Part shown: positions 50,759 to 62,357 of the stretch, piece after piece | How positions within the stretch are numbered: the stretch's first letter is position 1 | How the letters are laid out: each line of letters starts with the position of its first letter | The notes under the pieces: generated by a model | Told to the model about the DNA's origin: nothing | The model's database searches: none | What the model saw: only the letters and a program-made list of their open reading frames with translations | Program-made: the position numbers and the translations under genes | DNA from: Pseudomonadota bacterium | Lineage (GTDB): Bacteria; Pseudomonadota; Gammaproteobacteria; Xanthomonadales; Rhodanobacteraceae | Direction of reading: 5' to 3' | Assembly: GCA_018240565.1 (NCBI GenBank) | Contig: JAFEFO010000043.1 | Coordinates: forward strand, 1-64,000 | Length of the DNA stretch: 64,000 nt

Positions 50759-50779
50759 CCAACTGAGCTACGGGCGCGT
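50759..50779 (-). pseudogene. Truncated copy of the tRNA-Arg(ACG) 5' end
   Basis: 21 bp (ending at 50779 on the tRNA strand start side) identical to 50622-50642, covering one base upstream and the acceptor and D-arm of tRNA-Arg. No anticodon or 3' half follows. Confidence 0.88.
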
Positions 50780-50840
50780 GGAACCGCTAATTATCACGTC
50801 GACGCGATTTTCCGTCAACGAAAATCCGATCAAAACCAAC

Positions 50841-50933
50841 TGGCGGAGAGGGAGGGATTCGAACCCTCGATAGAGCTTTTGACCCTATACTCCCTTAGCA
50901 GGGGAGCCCCTTCGGCCTCTCGGGCACCTCTCC
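50841..50933 (-). tRNA. tRNA-Ser(GCT)
   Basis: A 93-nt class II tRNA with encoded CCA. Acceptor GGAGAGG, anticodon stem CTCCC/GGGAG with loop CTGCTAA (anticodon GCT), long variable arm. csrA-tRNA-Ser-tRNA-Arg is the order of other gammaproteobacteria. Confidence 0.97.
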
Positions 50934-50934
50934 G

Positions 50935-51020
50935 AACTTGAAATCCTTCGCTTCGTTCGTCCCTGAAGCGCTCCCGCTCGACATCCTGTCTCGCCCGCGA
51001 TTCGCTGGCGCGAACCGCGA
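50935..51020 (-). mobile_element. Two-hairpin repeat element upstream of tRNA-Ser(GCT)
   Basis: A diverged member of the family: hairpin GGTTCGC-GCCA-GCGAATC, GGGCGAG, second hairpin GACA-GGA-TGTC, then CAGGGACG. It lies between a 19-bp tRNA-Ser 5' fragment and the whole tRNA-Ser. Confidence 0.6.
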
Positions 51021-51039
51021 CCTCTCGGGCACCTCTCCG
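51021..51039 (-). pseudogene. Truncated copy of the tRNA-Ser(GCT) 5' end
   Basis: 19 bp identical to 50916-50934, covering one base upstream and the first 18 nt of tRNA-Ser. No 3' half is present. Confidence 0.87.
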
Positions 51040-51082
51040 TCAAGGGCGCGAAGGATAACGGCTAGGCCGTCCGGGGTAAAGC

Positions 51083-51289
51083 TCAACCTTGCGCCGCCGG
51101 CGGCGTATCGCCACCGGGCGCGTCGTGCTCATGCTTGATGCGCTGGTAGATTTCCTCGCGATGCACGGCCACGTCCTTGGGTGCGTTGATGCCGATTCGC
51201 ACCTGGTTTCCCTTGACGCCGAGCACCGTCACGCTGACGGCATCGCCGATCATCAATGTCTCGCCTACCCTGCGCGTCAATATCAGCAT
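51083..51289 (-). CDS. csrA: Carbon storage regulator CsrA
   Basis: 68 residues. [51 protein letters not shown] covers the whole dimeric beta-barrel with the RNA-binding L4 and R44-type residues; a short variable tail follows. It binds GGA motifs in mRNA leaders to block or protect translation. It lies between alaS and tRNA-Ser, its usual place, with AAGGAG upstream of the ATG. Confidence 0.98.
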   Translation of the reverse strand: MLILTRRVGETLMIGDAVSVTVLGVKGNQVRIGINAPKDVAVHREEIYQRIKHEHDAPGGDTPPAAQG

Positions 51290-51431
51290 GACGATACTCC
51301 TTCAGGTTCGCGCCGTCCCCCGGCGCACGTCCATTGTTCGATGCAACGAGAATAGCTGAACGCGTAACGCGCACCAGTGACCCAAGTCATGGACGCGCCA
51401 AATCGTGCCGCCGTCGCATCCTACCAGAGCA

Positions 51432-54065
51432 TCATGCAAGACGCGCGCCCAACCAGGCGGGTACGTCGGCCAGGGCGCCATCCAGCTTCGGTGAGTCTTC
51501 GCCACCGCCCTGCGCCATGTCCGGACGACCACCGCCCTTGCCGTTGATTTGACCGGCCACATGCGCCACAAGTTCGCCGGCCTTGACCTTGCCGAGTGCC
51601 TTGCCGTGGACACCAGCGACCAGGGCGACCTTGCCTTCCACGCTGCCGGCAAGCAGGACCACGCAATCGCCAAGTTTCTGCTTGAACGCATCGACGCTGT
51701 CGCGCAGGGTCTTGGCGTCGGCACCCGGCAAGCGCGCGGCGATCACCTTGATGCCATGCACCTCGACAGCGCCCGCCGCGAGATCGCCGGCCGCCGCACT
51801 CGCCGACCGAGCCTTGAGCGCCTCGAGTTCGCGTTCAAGTTTCTTCTGCCGATCCAGCACCTGGCGCAGCTTTTCGATCGCATCGCCACTGCCCGCGGAC
51901 AGCAAATGCGCGATCTCGCCGAGCCGGTTTTCCTCGTCCTCGACGTAGGCCAGCGCGCCAGCGCCGGTCAGCGCCTCGATGCGGCGGATGCCGGCGGCGA
52001 CGCCGGATTCGGACACGATCTTGAACAGGCCGATGTCGCCGGTGCGGGCGACGTGCGTGCCGCCACACAGTTCGGTGGAAAACTCGCCCATGCGCAGCAC
52101 GCGCACGCGATCGCCGTATTTTTCGCCGAACAGCGCCATTGCGCCGAAATCGATGGCGTCGTTGTAGGCCATGTCGTGCACTTCGGCCTCGACATTGCGC
52201 CGCACTTCGGCATTGACCATCTCCTCGATGCGGCGCAAGTCCTCGCGCGCAATCGGTTTGAAGTGCGAAAAATCGAAACGCAGGCGATCCGGCGCGACCA
52301 GCGATCCCTTTTGCGCGACATGTTCGCCCAATACCTGACGCAGCGCCGCGTGCAGCAGATGCGTCGCCGAGTGATTGAGCACCGTCGATTGCCGGCGCGA
52401 CGCGTCGACAGACCCCGCCAGCGGCGCGCCGAGGCGCAACGGCTTGCCGTGCCATTTGCCGACATGGCCATGAAACGCGCCGGCCAGCTTGACCGTATCG
52501 GTAACGATGAAGCGTCCATCGGCATTGGACAGTTCGCCGGTGTCGCCGACCTGGCCGCCGGATTCGGCGTAGAACGGCGTCGCGTCGAGGATCAGCATGC
52601 CCTCGTCGCCGTCGCGCAATTCGCCCGCATCCTTGCCGGCATGGACGATGCCGATGACGTTCAGCGCATCGGCATCCAGCGCCGCATAGCCGAGAAATTG
52701 CGTCGGCTTCAGGCGTTGCACCAGATCGGCGGAAAGCGATGTGCGCGTCTCGAACTGGCTGGACGCGCGCGCGCGTTCGCGCTGCTCGTTCATGGCCTTC
52801 TCGAAGCCGGCCATGTCCACGTCGAGGCAACGCTCGCGCGCGATGTCGGCGGTCAAATCCACCGGAAAACCGTAGGTGTCGTACAAGCGGAAGGCTTCCG
52901 TGCCGGGAATCGTCTTGCGCACGCGTGCCGCGATTTCGTCGAACACCTTCATGCCGTGTTCGAGCGTCTCGCCGAAGCGTTCTTCTTCGGCTTGCAAGGC
53001 CTTTTCGACGGTCGCGCGCTTGGCCGCGAGTTCCGGATACGCCTCGCCCATCTCCGCGACCAGCGCCGGTACCAGCTTGTGGAAGAACGGTTTTTTCTGC
53101 CCGAGCATGTAACCGTGCCGCAGGGCGCGGCGGATGATCCGGCGCAGCACGTAGCCGCGACCTTCGTTTGAAGGCAGCACACCGTCCACGATCAGGAAAC
53201 TGCATGCGCGGATATGGTCCGCGATCACGCGCAGCGATTTGTTTTCCAGATCCCGGGTTTCGGTCAGCTGCGCCGCTTTGCTGATCAGGCGCTGGAACAG
53301 ATCGATTTCGTAATTGCTGTGCACGTGCTGCAACACGGCGGCGAGGCGCTCCAGGCCCATGCCGGTGTCCACGCACGGCGCCGGCAGTTTCGACAGCGTG
53401 CCGTCGACGGCGCGGTCGAACTGCATGAAGACGAGGTTCCAGATTTCGATGTAGCGGTCGCCGTCTTCGTCCTTCGAACCCGGTGGGCCGCCGGGGATTT
53501 CCGCGCCGTGGTCGTAGAAGATCTCGGTGCACGGCCCGCACGGGCCGGTGTCCGCCATCTGCCAGAAATTGTCGCTGGCGTACGGTGCGCCCTTGTTGTC
53601 GCCGATGCGCACGATGCGCTCGGCGGGAAGGCCGATCATCGTGTGCCACAGGTCGTAGGCTTCATCGTCGGTGTGATACACCGTGACCAGCAGGCGATCC
53701 TTGGGCAGCTTGTAGACCTCGGTGAGCAGTTCCCAGGCCCAGGCGATGGCTTCCTTCTTGAAATAATCGCCGAACGACCAGTTGCCGAGCATCTCGAAGA
53801 ACGTGTGGTGCCGCGCGGTATAGCCGACCGAATCCAGGTCGTTGTGCTTGCCGCCCGCGCGCAGGCAGCGTTGTACGTCGGCCGCACGCACATAGCTGCG
53901 CTTTTCCGCGCCGAGGAACACGTCCTTGAATTGCACCATGCCCGAGTTCGTGAACAACAAGGTCGGATCGTTGCCCGGCACCAGTGGCGCCGAGGGCACG
54001 ATGGTGTGGCCACGGGACTTGAAAAAGTCGAGGAAGGTCTGGCGGATTTGCGCGCTGGTTTGCAT
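51432..54065 (-). CDS. alaS: Alanyl-tRNA synthetase
   Basis: 877 residues, class II. The catalytic core has the conserved start ([47 protein letters not shown]), motif 2 and the [41 protein letters not shown] block. The editing domain zinc site is [19 protein letters not shown] with later [14 protein letters not shown], and the C-Ala domain ([13 protein letters not shown]) ends it. I use the ATG at 54065; the reading from 54125 adds residues the family lacks. Confidence 0.97.
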   Translation of the reverse strand: MQTSAQIRQTFLDFFKSRGHTIVPSAPLVPGNDPTLLFTNSGMVQFKDVFLGAEKRSYVRAADVQRCLRAGGKHNDLDSVGYTARHHTFFEMLGNWSFGDYFKKEAIAWAWELLTEVYKLPKDRLLVTVYHTDDEAYDLWHTMIGLPAERIVRIGDNKGAPYASDNFWQMADTGPCGPCTEIFYDHGAEIPGGPPGSKDEDGDRYIEIWNLVFMQFDRAVDGTLSKLPAPCVDTGMGLERLAAVLQHVHSNYEIDLFQRLISKAAQLTETRDLENKSLRVIADHIRACSFLIVDGVLPSNEGRGYVLRRIIRRALRHGYMLGQKKPFFHKLVPALVAEMGEAYPELAAKRATVEKALQAEEERFGETLEHGMKVFDEIAARVRKTIPGTEAFRLYDTYGFPVDLTADIARERCLDVDMAGFEKAMNEQRERARASSQFETRTSLSADLVQRLKPTQFLGYAALDADALNVIGIVHAGKDAGELRDGDEGMLILDATPFYAESGGQVGDTGELSNADGRFIVTDTVKLAGAFHGHVGKWHGKPLRLGAPLAGSVDASRRQSTVLNHSATHLLHAALRQVLGEHVAQKGSLVAPDRLRFDFSHFKPIAREDLRRIEEMVNAEVRRNVEAEVHDMAYNDAIDFGAMALFGEKYGDRVRVLRMGEFSTELCGGTHVARTGDIGLFKIVSESGVAAGIRRIEALTGAGALAYVEDEENRLGEIAHLLSAGSGDAIEKLRQVLDRQKKLERELEALKARSASAAAGDLAAGAVEVHGIKVIAARLPGADAKTLRDSVDAFKQKLGDCVVLLAGSVEGKVALVAGVHGKALGKVKAGELVAHVAGQINGKGGGRPDMAQGGGEDSPKLDGALADVPAWLGARLA

Positions 54066-54121
54066 GGGATCGATCAAGACGGTTTGCGGAAGCGCCAGAC
54101 TGGCGATCGGCAACCGAGCAA

Positions 54122-54610
54122 TCAATCCAGCTCGTCAGCCTGCGATTCCAGTCCCTGCGCGCGGGTTACCGATTGTACCGTGGCCGCGTCGAAGCCGCGA
54201 CGCAAAAGAAAGGCGGCGCGTTTGCGGCGTTCGGCGAGGTTGGCCGCCGGCCGGGTGCCAAAACGACGTCGGACGAGATCGCGCACCAGCGCCGGCCAGT
54301 CCGGTTCGGCGGCATCGATCAGCACCTGTGCCGCCGCGTCGCCGATACCATGCGTCTTCAGTTCGGCGACGATCCAGCGCGGCCCATAACCACCGGCGAT
54401 GCGCGTGCGCACCAGCATGTCGCCAAAACGCGCATCGGATTGATAGTTCTTGTCTTGCAACGCGGACAACGCCGCCGCGCTTTCATCCGCAGCAAGCCCT
54501 TTTCGCGCCAACTTCGATTGCAACTCGCGCGCCGAATGCTCGCGGCGCGCGAGCAAGGCTATGGCCTTGTCGTAGGCGGAAAGCGCCGCGGGTTTTTTGT
54601 TCGCAGCCAT
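54122..54610 (-). CDS. recX: Regulatory protein RecX
   Basis: 162 residues in three-helix repeats ([59 protein letters not shown]). RecX modulates RecA filaments and is normally read right after recA. Here the preceding gene (nine bases away) is a DUF499 ATPase; recA is not adjacent. No ribosome-binding site of its own is visible, so it may depend on read-through or coupling with the upstream gene. Confidence 0.94.
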   Translation of the reverse strand: MAANKKPAALSAYDKAIALLARREHSARELQSKLARKGLAADESAAALSALQDKNYQSDARFGDMLVRTRIAGGYGPRWIVAELKTHGIGDAAAQVLIDAAEPDWPALVRDLVRRRFGTRPAANLAERRKRAAFLLRRGFDAATVQSVTRAQGLESQADELD

Positions 54611-54619
54611 ACTGCAGCG

Positions 54620-57391
54620 CTATTCGAACCCCGAATTTTGCACACCCAAAGTCCGGCCATTTTCTTTCGCCGCCCTGATGGTCGTTTCGTCGAAACCTTG
54701 TGCATCCCGTGCTTCGATATCCACCTTGATGCGCACGCTGCCGCTCGGCTTGGAACTAAACAACTCCACAAGTTCGGAAACAATCTTCGCAAACTGCAAG
54801 GATGCACGCACCGGATCGAGTTCCACTGTGCCGAAATACCGTGTTGGACGCAGCGTCTCATTTTTTGGCGTAGGACCCGGCACTTTCGGCGGATCGGAGA
54901 CAGGACTTGGTCCGTTTGGTGAGGGCGGTTCTGGCTTGGGTTCGGTTTGTTTCTCGTAGTCGGCCGCGGCTTTCGGTTCGATCAGCAACAGCGCATCCAT
55001 GTAGATCGCTGCCGATCTGCCGAACGAGAAGCCAAGATATTTGTCAGCATCCCGACTGGTTGCCAAGCCGAAAAAGTCGCGGCTTGTTGCACCTTGCGAG
55101 ACCGTCGCCTGCATCACATGCGAATTGAGAAGGCGCGGGAAATAAAGGTACTGACAGCTCTTTTGCCAAACATCCAGTGCCGCGACTTCGTTCACGCTGT
55201 CCTTCCAGAACCAGTGTCTGAGCAGCTTGACCAGATGCACGGGTGCCCATTCACGGATCACCAATTCGCTTTCGGCCAGCACGCGATCAATTTCCCGGCC
55301 GAGCCCCGGTGTGGCGGGATTGAGCGTGTGCATCTCCCACTCGATGTCACCGGGTGTGTTGCTCTTGCCGAGCGTCTGCGTCGGCGACACCAAACACTTG
55401 AATGTCTCGCGCACGCCTCGCAGCAACGCCTCCTGCGTTTGCTCGCGATGCTGGGTTGCCTGGCGCATATTCTGGTTGTCCAGCGTCAGGCGAAGCTCAC
55501 GCGCGTCGTCCTCGATGCTGCGCCACGCGAGTAGCGTGCGCGCGGTGTCCTTCAGATGCATCACCTGATCGGCATCCGCCGCCAGGAACAACACCCGGTT
55601 CTGCTTTTGACGCGGCTGGTTGCCGCGGTTGCGCAGAATTTCCACTGCCGCGTCGCGCGCCGAATTCGGCCCGCTGCGCGCCCACGCCTTGTCCAACGGC
55701 AACACCACGATGCGCAGCGCGTATTCGTCTGGAATGTCCGCCGCTGGCGCAAAAATATGAAACTGATCGATCGAACAGGTGCCTTGCACACGGCGCAAGG
55801 CCTTGGCGACTTCTTCGCGCACCGATGCGTCGTCGACATGCCGTTTGCGATCTTCCATTTCGCGACGAAGATTGGGCCGCACATCCAGCCACCAGCGATC
55901 CTGCCCTTTGTGCAGATACGTCAGCCGATTCTCGATGCGACCCAATGCGTCGCGGAACAAGTGCGGCTGCAGGCCCGGCTGCAGGCAGCCAAGCACGACG
56001 CGGTTGGTTTCCAGTCCGCGCGCGACTTCGTTGATTCCACTCGGCGCGCTGCCAAGGAAAATCGTGCGCGCCACGCGCCGGCACGCTTGCGCTGCACCGA
56101 AGCGGGAATCGGCTTGGTCGATCAGCACCGGCTCGGCATGCTCGCCGTCGACATCGCGATCCAATACCGGATCCCAACCTGCCGGCAAGTAGGTCACCAG
56201 CTCGTTGCGCACGGCACCGTCGTTGAGCGGGAAACTGCCTGGCATCAGCATCAGGTCGCGGTTGTCGTCCTGCCACAGCCGATGGATCACGCGCGCCAGC
56301 AATTTCAGCACGCCGCGCGTGCGCTGAAAATTCGGCAGCGCCGACCAGTCGCGGTAGAGTCGCTCGAAGACCTCCGGATGTATCGGGTAGGACCTGCGCA
56401 GCCGATCAAAGTACTGGCTTTCCTGGGTTTCGCCCGGCAGATCGGCGGCATGCGTGACGTAATGGTTTGCAAAGGCGAGACAGACTGCTTCAACGGCCTT
56501 GGCATCGGTGATCTCGGCAAACAGCCGACGCCGCACGATCTCGAAGGATTCTCCCGCCGACACCGGCTTCCACACTGCCTGCACGCGGCCAAAGTAATGC
56601 TCCAAGGCATGCAGCGCCGCAATGCCGCGCGTGCTTCCGGCTTCGCGATCGGATTCTGGCAACGACGCCAGCAATACCGCATTGGGCACTGCCTTCATCG
56701 CCTCGGTCAGTGCCTGCACAAACGACAAAATGGAATCGTAACTGCCGCCGGCCAACGTCTTGCCGTCTTCGAACTGACGCACATACGCGACCAGCTCATC
56801 GATCAGGATCACGCATGGCGCCGCCGCACGGATTACTTCAGCCAGCACATCCTTGCCCGGCGAGGTGCCTGCGGCATCCGACTCGGCCACGCGCGCGTAG
56901 GCCTGCGCGCCACCCAGTTGCCACGCCAGGTCGCCCCACAAGGTGCGCAAGTCATGGCCATCGATCTTCCGCGGCTGGTTCGGCGCCAGCTTGTTGCCGT
57001 CGAGCACGGCAATGCGTGCATTCGGCAACTGCGTCACGCCGGCCGCTTTCAATACCGCGGGTACACCGGGCAATTCATTCGCCGGCACGCCACCCACCAT
57101 ATGCAACACGGCGAGCATCGAGTGCGTCTTGCCGCCACCGAACGCGGTCTGCAACTGGATGACCGGGTCGCCACCCTTGCCGGCAAGGCGCTCGGCAACC
57201 GACGCGAGCAGCTTGCCCATGCCTTCGGTGATGAAGGTGCGTTGGAAAAACAGCACCGGATCCTGATACTCGGCCGTGGCCGAGCCATCGTGCACGCGCG
57301 TGATGTCCGCCGCGAACTCGGCTTGCTGGAAAGTGCCTTGCAAAACGTCCTTGTGCGGGACGGCGATTTCACGCCAGGGTTTCAATGTCAT
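54620..57391 (-). CDS. DUF499 (BrxC/PglY-type) P-loop ATPase
   Basis: 923 residues. N-terminal ATPase: Walker [11 protein letters not shown] at 82-91 and Walker B CVILIDEL at 193-200. A later helical region and a C-terminal domain ([21 protein letters not shown]) follow. The family is that of BrxC/PglY in BREX-type defence. I use the ATG at 57391, which forms an ATGA overlap with the preceding gene. It is the last member of the island operon before recX. The exact role (DNA loading, regulation) is not known here. Confidence 0.9.
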   Translation of the reverse strand: MTLKPWREIAVPHKDVLQGTFQQAEFAADITRVHDGSATAEYQDPVLFFQRTFITEGMGKLLASVAERLAGKGGDPVIQLQTAFGGGKTHSMLAVLHMVGGVPANELPGVPAVLKAAGVTQLPNARIAVLDGNKLAPNQPRKIDGHDLRTLWGDLAWQLGGAQAYARVAESDAAGTSPGKDVLAEVIRAAAPCVILIDELVAYVRQFEDGKTLAGGSYDSILSFVQALTEAMKAVPNAVLLASLPESDREAGSTRGIAALHALEHYFGRVQAVWKPVSAGESFEIVRRRLFAEITDAKAVEAVCLAFANHYVTHAADLPGETQESQYFDRLRRSYPIHPEVFERLYRDWSALPNFQRTRGVLKLLARVIHRLWQDDNRDLMLMPGSFPLNDGAVRNELVTYLPAGWDPVLDRDVDGEHAEPVLIDQADSRFGAAQACRRVARTIFLGSAPSGINEVARGLETNRVVLGCLQPGLQPHLFRDALGRIENRLTYLHKGQDRWWLDVRPNLRREMEDRKRHVDDASVREEVAKALRRVQGTCSIDQFHIFAPAADIPDEYALRIVVLPLDKAWARSGPNSARDAAVEILRNRGNQPRQKQNRVLFLAADADQVMHLKDTARTLLAWRSIEDDARELRLTLDNQNMRQATQHREQTQEALLRGVRETFKCLVSPTQTLGKSNTPGDIEWEMHTLNPATPGLGREIDRVLAESELVIREWAPVHLVKLLRHWFWKDSVNEVAALDVWQKSCQYLYFPRLLNSHVMQATVSQGATSRDFFGLATSRDADKYLGFSFGRSAAIYMDALLLIEPKAAADYEKQTEPKPEPPSPNGPSPVSDPPKVPGPTPKNETLRPTRYFGTVELDPVRASLQFAKIVSELVELFSSKPSGSVRIKVDIEARDAQGFDETTIRAAKENGRTLGVQNSGFE

Positions 57392-58131
57392 AGTGCAATT
57401 CCGATTGCCTTGAGAAGCTCGGCCAACCAAGCCGCGTGAGGGCTAGCGAGGCTCCACGCCGTGGTGAGAGCTGGTACGGTCCCGGCGGCTACCATCGTTT
57501 TGAACCCTTCCTCGGAGGCGGTCTTTACGGTCTTCTTGATCAGCTCACCCAGCTTCGCCTGCCAGTTCTTCTTGAATTTTCGCTCAAGCTGCTCTTGGAC
57601 TTCCCTTGGCACCAAACTGGCTACCACCTCCGTAAATTTGCCCAAACTGACTTGGCAAATTTCCTCGTTGAGTTCCTTGTCGGGCACCCCCTTCATTGCC
57701 TTTACGCGTGCGTTGAACGCTTGCTGCAGCAGCCCGTCCTCGACGACAAAGCGTACACGCTCTATGCCATCTTTGGTGATCAGCTCCGGCGACATCTGCG
57801 TCAAAAGTTCGGGCAAGCGATCGCGCAGATAGCTCTCCTCGTCGACGCCGTAGCGCAGCCTCGCCGCGTAGAGGATGTTGCGCACGCGCGTTTCGCTGAT
57901 GCCGAAGGCGAGGCTCAATTCGTTGTTGGTGCGCTTTTTGAGTGCGCCCGATTCTTCCATCAGAGAGAGAACCGCCAATTCGATCTCCTTTTTGTTGAGC
58001 ACGCCAAATCCCGAACCGAACAGACGATCGATGAACTTGTCCGCGAACGCGGCTCGCTTTTCCTCTGGTAGCTGCTTGAAATCCGCGATGAAGAAGTCTT
58101 TGGGACGTTGCGCGTCTGGATGATCGGTCAC
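57388..58131 (-). CDS. Hypothetical protein with an HTH-like segment, defence island
   Basis: 247 residues. I do not recognise a family. About residues 64-95 ([31 protein letters not shown]) look like a helix-turn-helix; the C-terminal part is helical and basic ([20 protein letters not shown]) and ends in an Ala-rich hydrophobic helix. It is coupled to DUF499 by ATGA and follows the methylase by 10 nt, so it is a fixed part of the module. A DNA-recognition or assembly subunit is possible. Confidence 0.75.
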   Translation of the reverse strand: MTDHPDAQRPKDFFIADFKQLPEEKRAAFADKFIDRLFGSGFGVLNKKEIELAVLSLMEESGALKKRTNNELSLAFGISETRVRNILYAARLRYGVDEESYLRDRLPELLTQMSPELITKDGIERVRFVVEDGLLQQAFNARVKAMKGVPDKELNEEICQVSLGKFTEVVASLVPREVQEQLERKFKKNWQAKLGELIKKTVKTASEEGFKTMVAAGTVPALTTAWSLASPHAAWLAELLKAIGIAL

Positions 58132-58141
58132 GACTTGCTCC

Positions 58142-61078
58142 TTACACGTCCAGTGCCGTTTGTACGTTTATCTCCCCCACCTCGCGCGATGCGCCTTCGA
58201 TCGCATTCCACGCGGTGACGAGCTCATTGTAGCCGCGCGCATCGTCGGCCCAGCCCTTGCGTTCGCACAGGGTGTACAGCCAAAAGGCGAGGCGGCGAAT
58301 GTCGGCGCCGCGTTCGGGCATGCGCGCAAGTAGCGAACCTGCGGCGGATTCGCCGCCTTGGGTGAGCGCGCGCACGAGCTGGTGCAGGGCTTCCCACACC
58401 GGGGTGCGGTTGTCGGTGCGCGGATCCCAGTCGGCGGGATACTCGGCGGGCTTGAACAGGCGCACCTTGCCGGATTTGGATTCGATCACGCCGGCGTCGT
58501 TCACGCCATCAACGCTGGTGCCCTTGGCGCGGGCCAGCACGTCGGCGCTGCCAAAGGCGCCGGCGGACCAGCCGACATCCTGAAACCAGCCCAGACAAAA
58601 ATTGGTATCGGCGTCGAAGTTTTCGCCGCCCAGCACCTGATCCACCTGCTTGTTGATCAGTGTGAGCGCGGTATGCACGCTCATGGCCTCGCCGTTGGCT
58701 TCCAGCACCGCGGAATACTGCGAGAACACCGCCATGCCGGGACCAATCGCGGCTTGCGCGAGGTCCACCGGCGCGATCGCGGCGGCGCCGCCCGCGCCGC
58801 CCAGCATCGCTTCCAGGCTTTCCGCCAGCGCGTCTTTCAATTCGCGCTGGAAGTCGCGGCGCGACACCGTGGGCGCATCGTCGGCGCGGCGGCGGCAGAC
58901 GAGGATGATGCTGGAGGCAAGCGCATTGGTGCCGCTGCCGATCATGCGGTTGCCAAGTTCGGTGCGCATCGGCCAGGTGCCGGTCAGCGCGAAGCCTGCG
59001 CGAATCACGGCGGCGAGGAAGGTTTCCCAGCCGGTCGAGGCCGTGCCGGCATCTTTGGTTTCAGACTGCTTGAACGCGTAGTAGATGGTGACCGGGAATG
59101 CGCCGTGCGCGCGTTCGGCGAGGTTGTGCATCGCCGCGGTCATGCCGTCGAGGAAAAACTGCTCCGCGCCTTCCTTGCTGCCGTGACGATACGGCGTCGC
59201 AACCAATTCCTCGGCTTTCGGCACTGCGACGGTCGCAAACAATTGCGGATACGTCGCGCGCAGACTTCGGCGGAGCCAAACGTAGAAGAAATCGGATAGG
59301 TCGGCGTAGCCGATATTGTCGTAATACGGCGGATCGGTGGAAACGAGTTTGCCGTCGCTGATCTCTTGCGTCGTTGCACTCGCCTGCGTCGCAGTTCCGA
59401 CGGCCCCGCGGGATTGGCCGCCACAACCCTCAATGCTTTCCGCAGTCCATATAACCGCACCCAGGAAACTGCCGGTTGAAGCGAGCAACGTATTGAGCTC
59501 TGCGAAATCCCACGTCATCGGTATGGCTTGCCGCCCGAACGTGTTTCGCGTCGAGTCACGCTCGGTAAACCACGTGCAAATTGAACTACCGCGATCGGCG
59601 AGTTTCGACAATGCAAACGCCAAATACGTCGCCACCGCTTCGGCATACGCGCTGGCGCCGGTGCCGCCGGCGGCGAGGCCGCGCGCATCATCTGGCATAC
59701 CGGCCTTGACGGCATCGGCGCGGATGCGCTCGCGGGCTTCGCCCACGAGGTCGGAGAAGGTGGTCAGCGCGACCAGTTGGCGCGGGGTAAACAGGTCGCC
59801 GTAGGTTTTCAGGCCGTACGCCAGCGTCCAGAAATTGCGCGGGTCGTCCGGCAGCGGCGTGTCCGGTTTCCACGTCGGCTTGGCCGAACCGGCGATAGCT
59901 TCCATCGCGTCGGTCGGATCGAGGTATACGCGGCCGCGCTCGCCTTCGGCCACGATTGCCATCAGGCGCGCGCCCATGCGGCCGGCAGTTCCTTCGGCCT
60001 TGACGTAATCGGGCTCGATCGGCGTATCCGACATCAGGCAGCGGAAGTTCGCACCGCGCGAGAGCTTGGTGCCGTCCTTCGCGCTGACCGGTGGCTTGCG
60101 CTTGCCATCGGCCACACGCACGGCGAAACGATAGTCGCTGCCTTCGATCACCGGCTCGATCCAGGCTTCCTTGCCCTTCTTGGTGGATAGCAAAAACGTG
60201 CTGGCGAGCGGCACGGCGACGTGCGCATAGGCGGGGTTGGGGCTGCGCACGGTGCGTGCCCACAGCCACGCGATCACGGTGAGTTTCTTGCCGACGTAGG
60301 GTTTGAGATCCGTGCGATCCTTCGCCATCGCCGCGGTGATTTCGATGGGCGGGTACAGGTGGCCGATGCGCTTTTGCGCTTCTTCGCGCATCCAATGGCC
60401 GTAGCGGCGCACGTCGTCGGCCAAGCCTTTCGCACCGGACCAATCCTCGTGCATTTCTTCGGTTTCGCGCGCCGTGGGTTCGGCTGATTTCGGCAGCGGG
60501 CCGACGGGCTTGCGCCCCGCGAACTTCGGCGGAATCTCGATCATGGCCTTGTTGATCAGCACCGCGACCGGGTTCAAATCGCTGGCGTAGCTTTCAAGAC
60601 CAAGGCGCTGGGCTTCCAGCGGAATCGCGCCGCCGCCGGCAAAGGGATCGTGAAAGGCCGGGAGCTTGTCCGGATTGAACAGCGTCGCCGCGTCCGGGTG
60701 CTTTTTGTTGAGTTCGCAGGTTTCGCGCCAACTGTTGCGGATTTCCGCGCGCGCGGCTTCGAGCACGGTTTCGTTGTTCGTGTTCTCCCACTTCACCAGC
60801 TCGCGGATGATGCCGAACAGGCGTTCGCGCTCACGTGCGGCGTCTTTCTTGTTGATGCCACGTTGGAACCCGCCGCCAGTTTCATGGCCCGGATCGTTCA
60901 CCAGTTGCGCAAACAGCACCGCGCGCGCCGCCGCCAGCGGCCGCCGCGCCCACCACAGGTGCAGGGTGCTGGGGTGCCCGTGGCGGATGGACTTTTCGCG
61001 CGCTGCAGCGGCGTTGATGTCATCCAGCGGCAACGCCACTTCGATCAGCTTGCGGGGGGATTTGATGGGGAAAGCCAC
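58142..61078 (-). CDS. DUF1156 adenine-type DNA methylase (PglXI-like)
   Basis: About 978 residues. The N-terminal signature [49 protein letters not shown] is that of DUF1156. Motif I (SAM) is [18 protein letters not shown] near residue 148, motif IV is [22 protein letters not shown] around residue 600, and a Zn-ribbon-like region is absent or weak. Start: GTG 61078 (GGAAG four bases upstream) or TTG 61093, which overlaps the preceding gene by 14 nt; I prefer the first. Pairs with the DUF499 ATPase, as in type 3 BREX-like sets. Confidence 0.9.
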   Translation of the reverse strand: MAFPIKSPRKLIEVALPLDDINAAAAREKSIRHGHPSTLHLWWARRPLAAARAVLFAQLVNDPGHETGGGFQRGINKKDAARERERLFGIIRELVKWENTNNETVLEAARAEIRNSWRETCELNKKHPDAATLFNPDKLPAFHDPFAGGGAIPLEAQRLGLESYASDLNPVAVLINKAMIEIPPKFAGRKPVGPLPKSAEPTARETEEMHEDWSGAKGLADDVRRYGHWMREEAQKRIGHLYPPIEITAAMAKDRTDLKPYVGKKLTVIAWLWARTVRSPNPAYAHVAVPLASTFLLSTKKGKEAWIEPVIEGSDYRFAVRVADGKRKPPVSAKDGTKLSRGANFRCLMSDTPIEPDYVKAEGTAGRMGARLMAIVAEGERGRVYLDPTDAMEAIAGSAKPTWKPDTPLPDDPRNFWTLAYGLKTYGDLFTPRQLVALTTFSDLVGEARERIRADAVKAGMPDDARGLAAGGTGASAYAEAVATYLAFALSKLADRGSSICTWFTERDSTRNTFGRQAIPMTWDFAELNTLLASTGSFLGAVIWTAESIEGCGGQSRGAVGTATQASATTQEISDGKLVSTDPPYYDNIGYADLSDFFYVWLRRSLRATYPQLFATVAVPKAEELVATPYRHGSKEGAEQFFLDGMTAAMHNLAERAHGAFPVTIYYAFKQSETKDAGTASTGWETFLAAVIRAGFALTGTWPMRTELGNRMIGSGTNALASSIILVCRRRADDAPTVSRRDFQRELKDALAESLEAMLGGAGGAAAIAPVDLAQAAIGPGMAVFSQYSAVLEANGEAMSVHTALTLINKQVDQVLGGENFDADTNFCLGWFQDVGWSAGAFGSADVLARAKGTSVDGVNDAGVIESKSGKVRLFKPAEYPADWDPRTDNRTPVWEALHQLVRALTQGGESAAGSLLARMPERGADIRRLAFWLYTLCERKGWADDARGYNELVTAWNAIEGASREVGEINVQTALDV

Positions 61079-61079
61079 G

Positions 61080-62252
61080 TCACTTCCAGACAATGCTGTT
61101 TACCTTCTTGGTGATTTCATTCTTGTAGCGATCGGCGTAGGTGTTGAACTGCCTCTCGATACGCGCAGATGCACCGTCCATGTTCGCACGACTCGGCCAT
61201 TCGAACCGCAGGCTCTGTGCATCACCCGGGCCCGTTCCCGTGTGTACGTGGGGCGGTTTGTGATCGTTGGTGTAGGCCCACACGCGAAGCGGACCCCAGA
61301 CGGAAAACGACCGACGCAGCGCAACAACCCCACCACCGTCGACGATGAGGTAGACGGGCGCGTGGGTCGCCGCAATTTCGCGGTACAAAAGCCGACCCCG
61401 AAATGCGGGACGCCGCGACAGCAAGGGCAAAGCCATGCGATCGACCAAGCGATCCTTACCCGGCGCATGACCGGCACGCTCGAACGCAGCGAAGTCGCAG
61501 TAACCGGGACCTTGACCGCGGAACCATCGCCGCACGCAGGATCGGGCAGTGCTCCCATCCGGATACGGTTGCAGGTTCATCACCTGCATCAGTGCGTAGG
61601 CATTGGCCAGAGCTTCTTCGTCACGTGCAGCATCCACGTTGCGAAAGAAAACGTCGTACAAAGGCGCGCGAAGCCAACACGATGCCGTCAATCGACTGCA
61701 CGCGACTTCCGTCTTGAAGTGGAAGACCTCGTGGCTCCAGAGGACCTGGTATGCAAAGTCCAACAGCAAATTCGGATCAAGCGCTTGACCGCGCTGGGCT
61801 GCAAGGCTGCGAATGGCGGCAGCAAGCTGCAGCAATCCACGCTCGCGAATGTAAATACCCCAGTTGTCCTTGACGAAGTGGAACGGCAGGTAGAATGCGA
61901 GCGCATCGGTGGACTGCACACCATGCACCGGCGTGATGCCATCCAGAATACGGTTGCCGTCAGCGGCCTCTGGAAACCCCAACACAGGTTTGCCGATACG
62001 CCCACTGTTTGCTCGTTCATCGTTACCCTGCCGGTGGTCATCGTCTTCGGGCCCAGGCCCCGCTGGTTCCATTGAAGAGTCGATGTCATCACCAACGGTA
62101 GAAGCCGGTTCGGTTGTTTCCACCGGCTCGATGGCTGCTTCCTCCATCTCGATCGCGTGCGGGAACCGACTGACCACATCGGGATGTGCGCGCGATGTGG
62201 AACGCACGCGCGACTGAATATCCACAATCAATTCGTAGACTCGATCAGACAT
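61080..62252 (-). CDS. Putative zincin (HExxH) with DUF4160-like C-terminus
   Basis: 390 residues, not a family I can name. The N-terminal 80 residues are acidic and low-complexity. HEVFH at 174-178 is an HExxH motif, and [10 protein letters not shown] at 211-220 supplies a possible gluzincin third ligand, so a zinc metallopeptidase-like site is likely. The C-terminus (residues 322-352: [19 protein letters not shown]) resembles DUF4160 proteins, which carry a PPHxH motif. Cys-rich patches at 185-192 and 239-252 are also seen. It lies between the toxin-antitoxin pair and the methylase, within the island. Confidence 0.7.
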   Translation of the reverse strand: MSDRVYELIVDIQSRVRSTSRAHPDVVSRFPHAIEMEEAAIEPVETTEPASTVGDDIDSSMEPAGPGPEDDDHRQGNDERANSGRIGKPVLGFPEAADGNRILDGITPVHGVQSTDALAFYLPFHFVKDNWGIYIRERGLLQLAAAIRSLAAQRGQALDPNLLLDFAYQVLWSHEVFHFKTEVACSRLTASCWLRAPLYDVFFRNVDAARDEEALANAYALMQVMNLQPYPDGSTARSCVRRWFRGQGPGYCDFAAFERAGHAPGKDRLVDRMALPLLSRRPAFRGRLLYREIAATHAPVYLIVDGGGVVALRRSFSVWGPLRVWAYTNDHKPPHVHTGTGPGDAQSLRFEWPSRANMDGASARIERQFNTYADRYKNEITKKVNSIVWK

Positions 62253-62357
62253 TGACGTTGCGAGCCCATGGACGCAAAACAGCAGCGCAAGATTGAACGT
62301 CGCCAGCTACGCGAACGCCAGTTGCGCACGGGTGTCCTTGTTTGTGGGTCGCCAAAA

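Noticed and set aside
50641..51082. CRISPR array or tandem repeat region between tRNA-Pro and csrA
   Set aside because: The repeats are two different tRNA 5' fragments, each present only twice, with no regular spacer series.
61078..61093. TTG start at 61093 for the DUF1156 methylase
   Set aside because: Possible, but GTG at 61078 has a ribosome-binding site and gives an N-terminus nearer to the family start; kept as an alternative.
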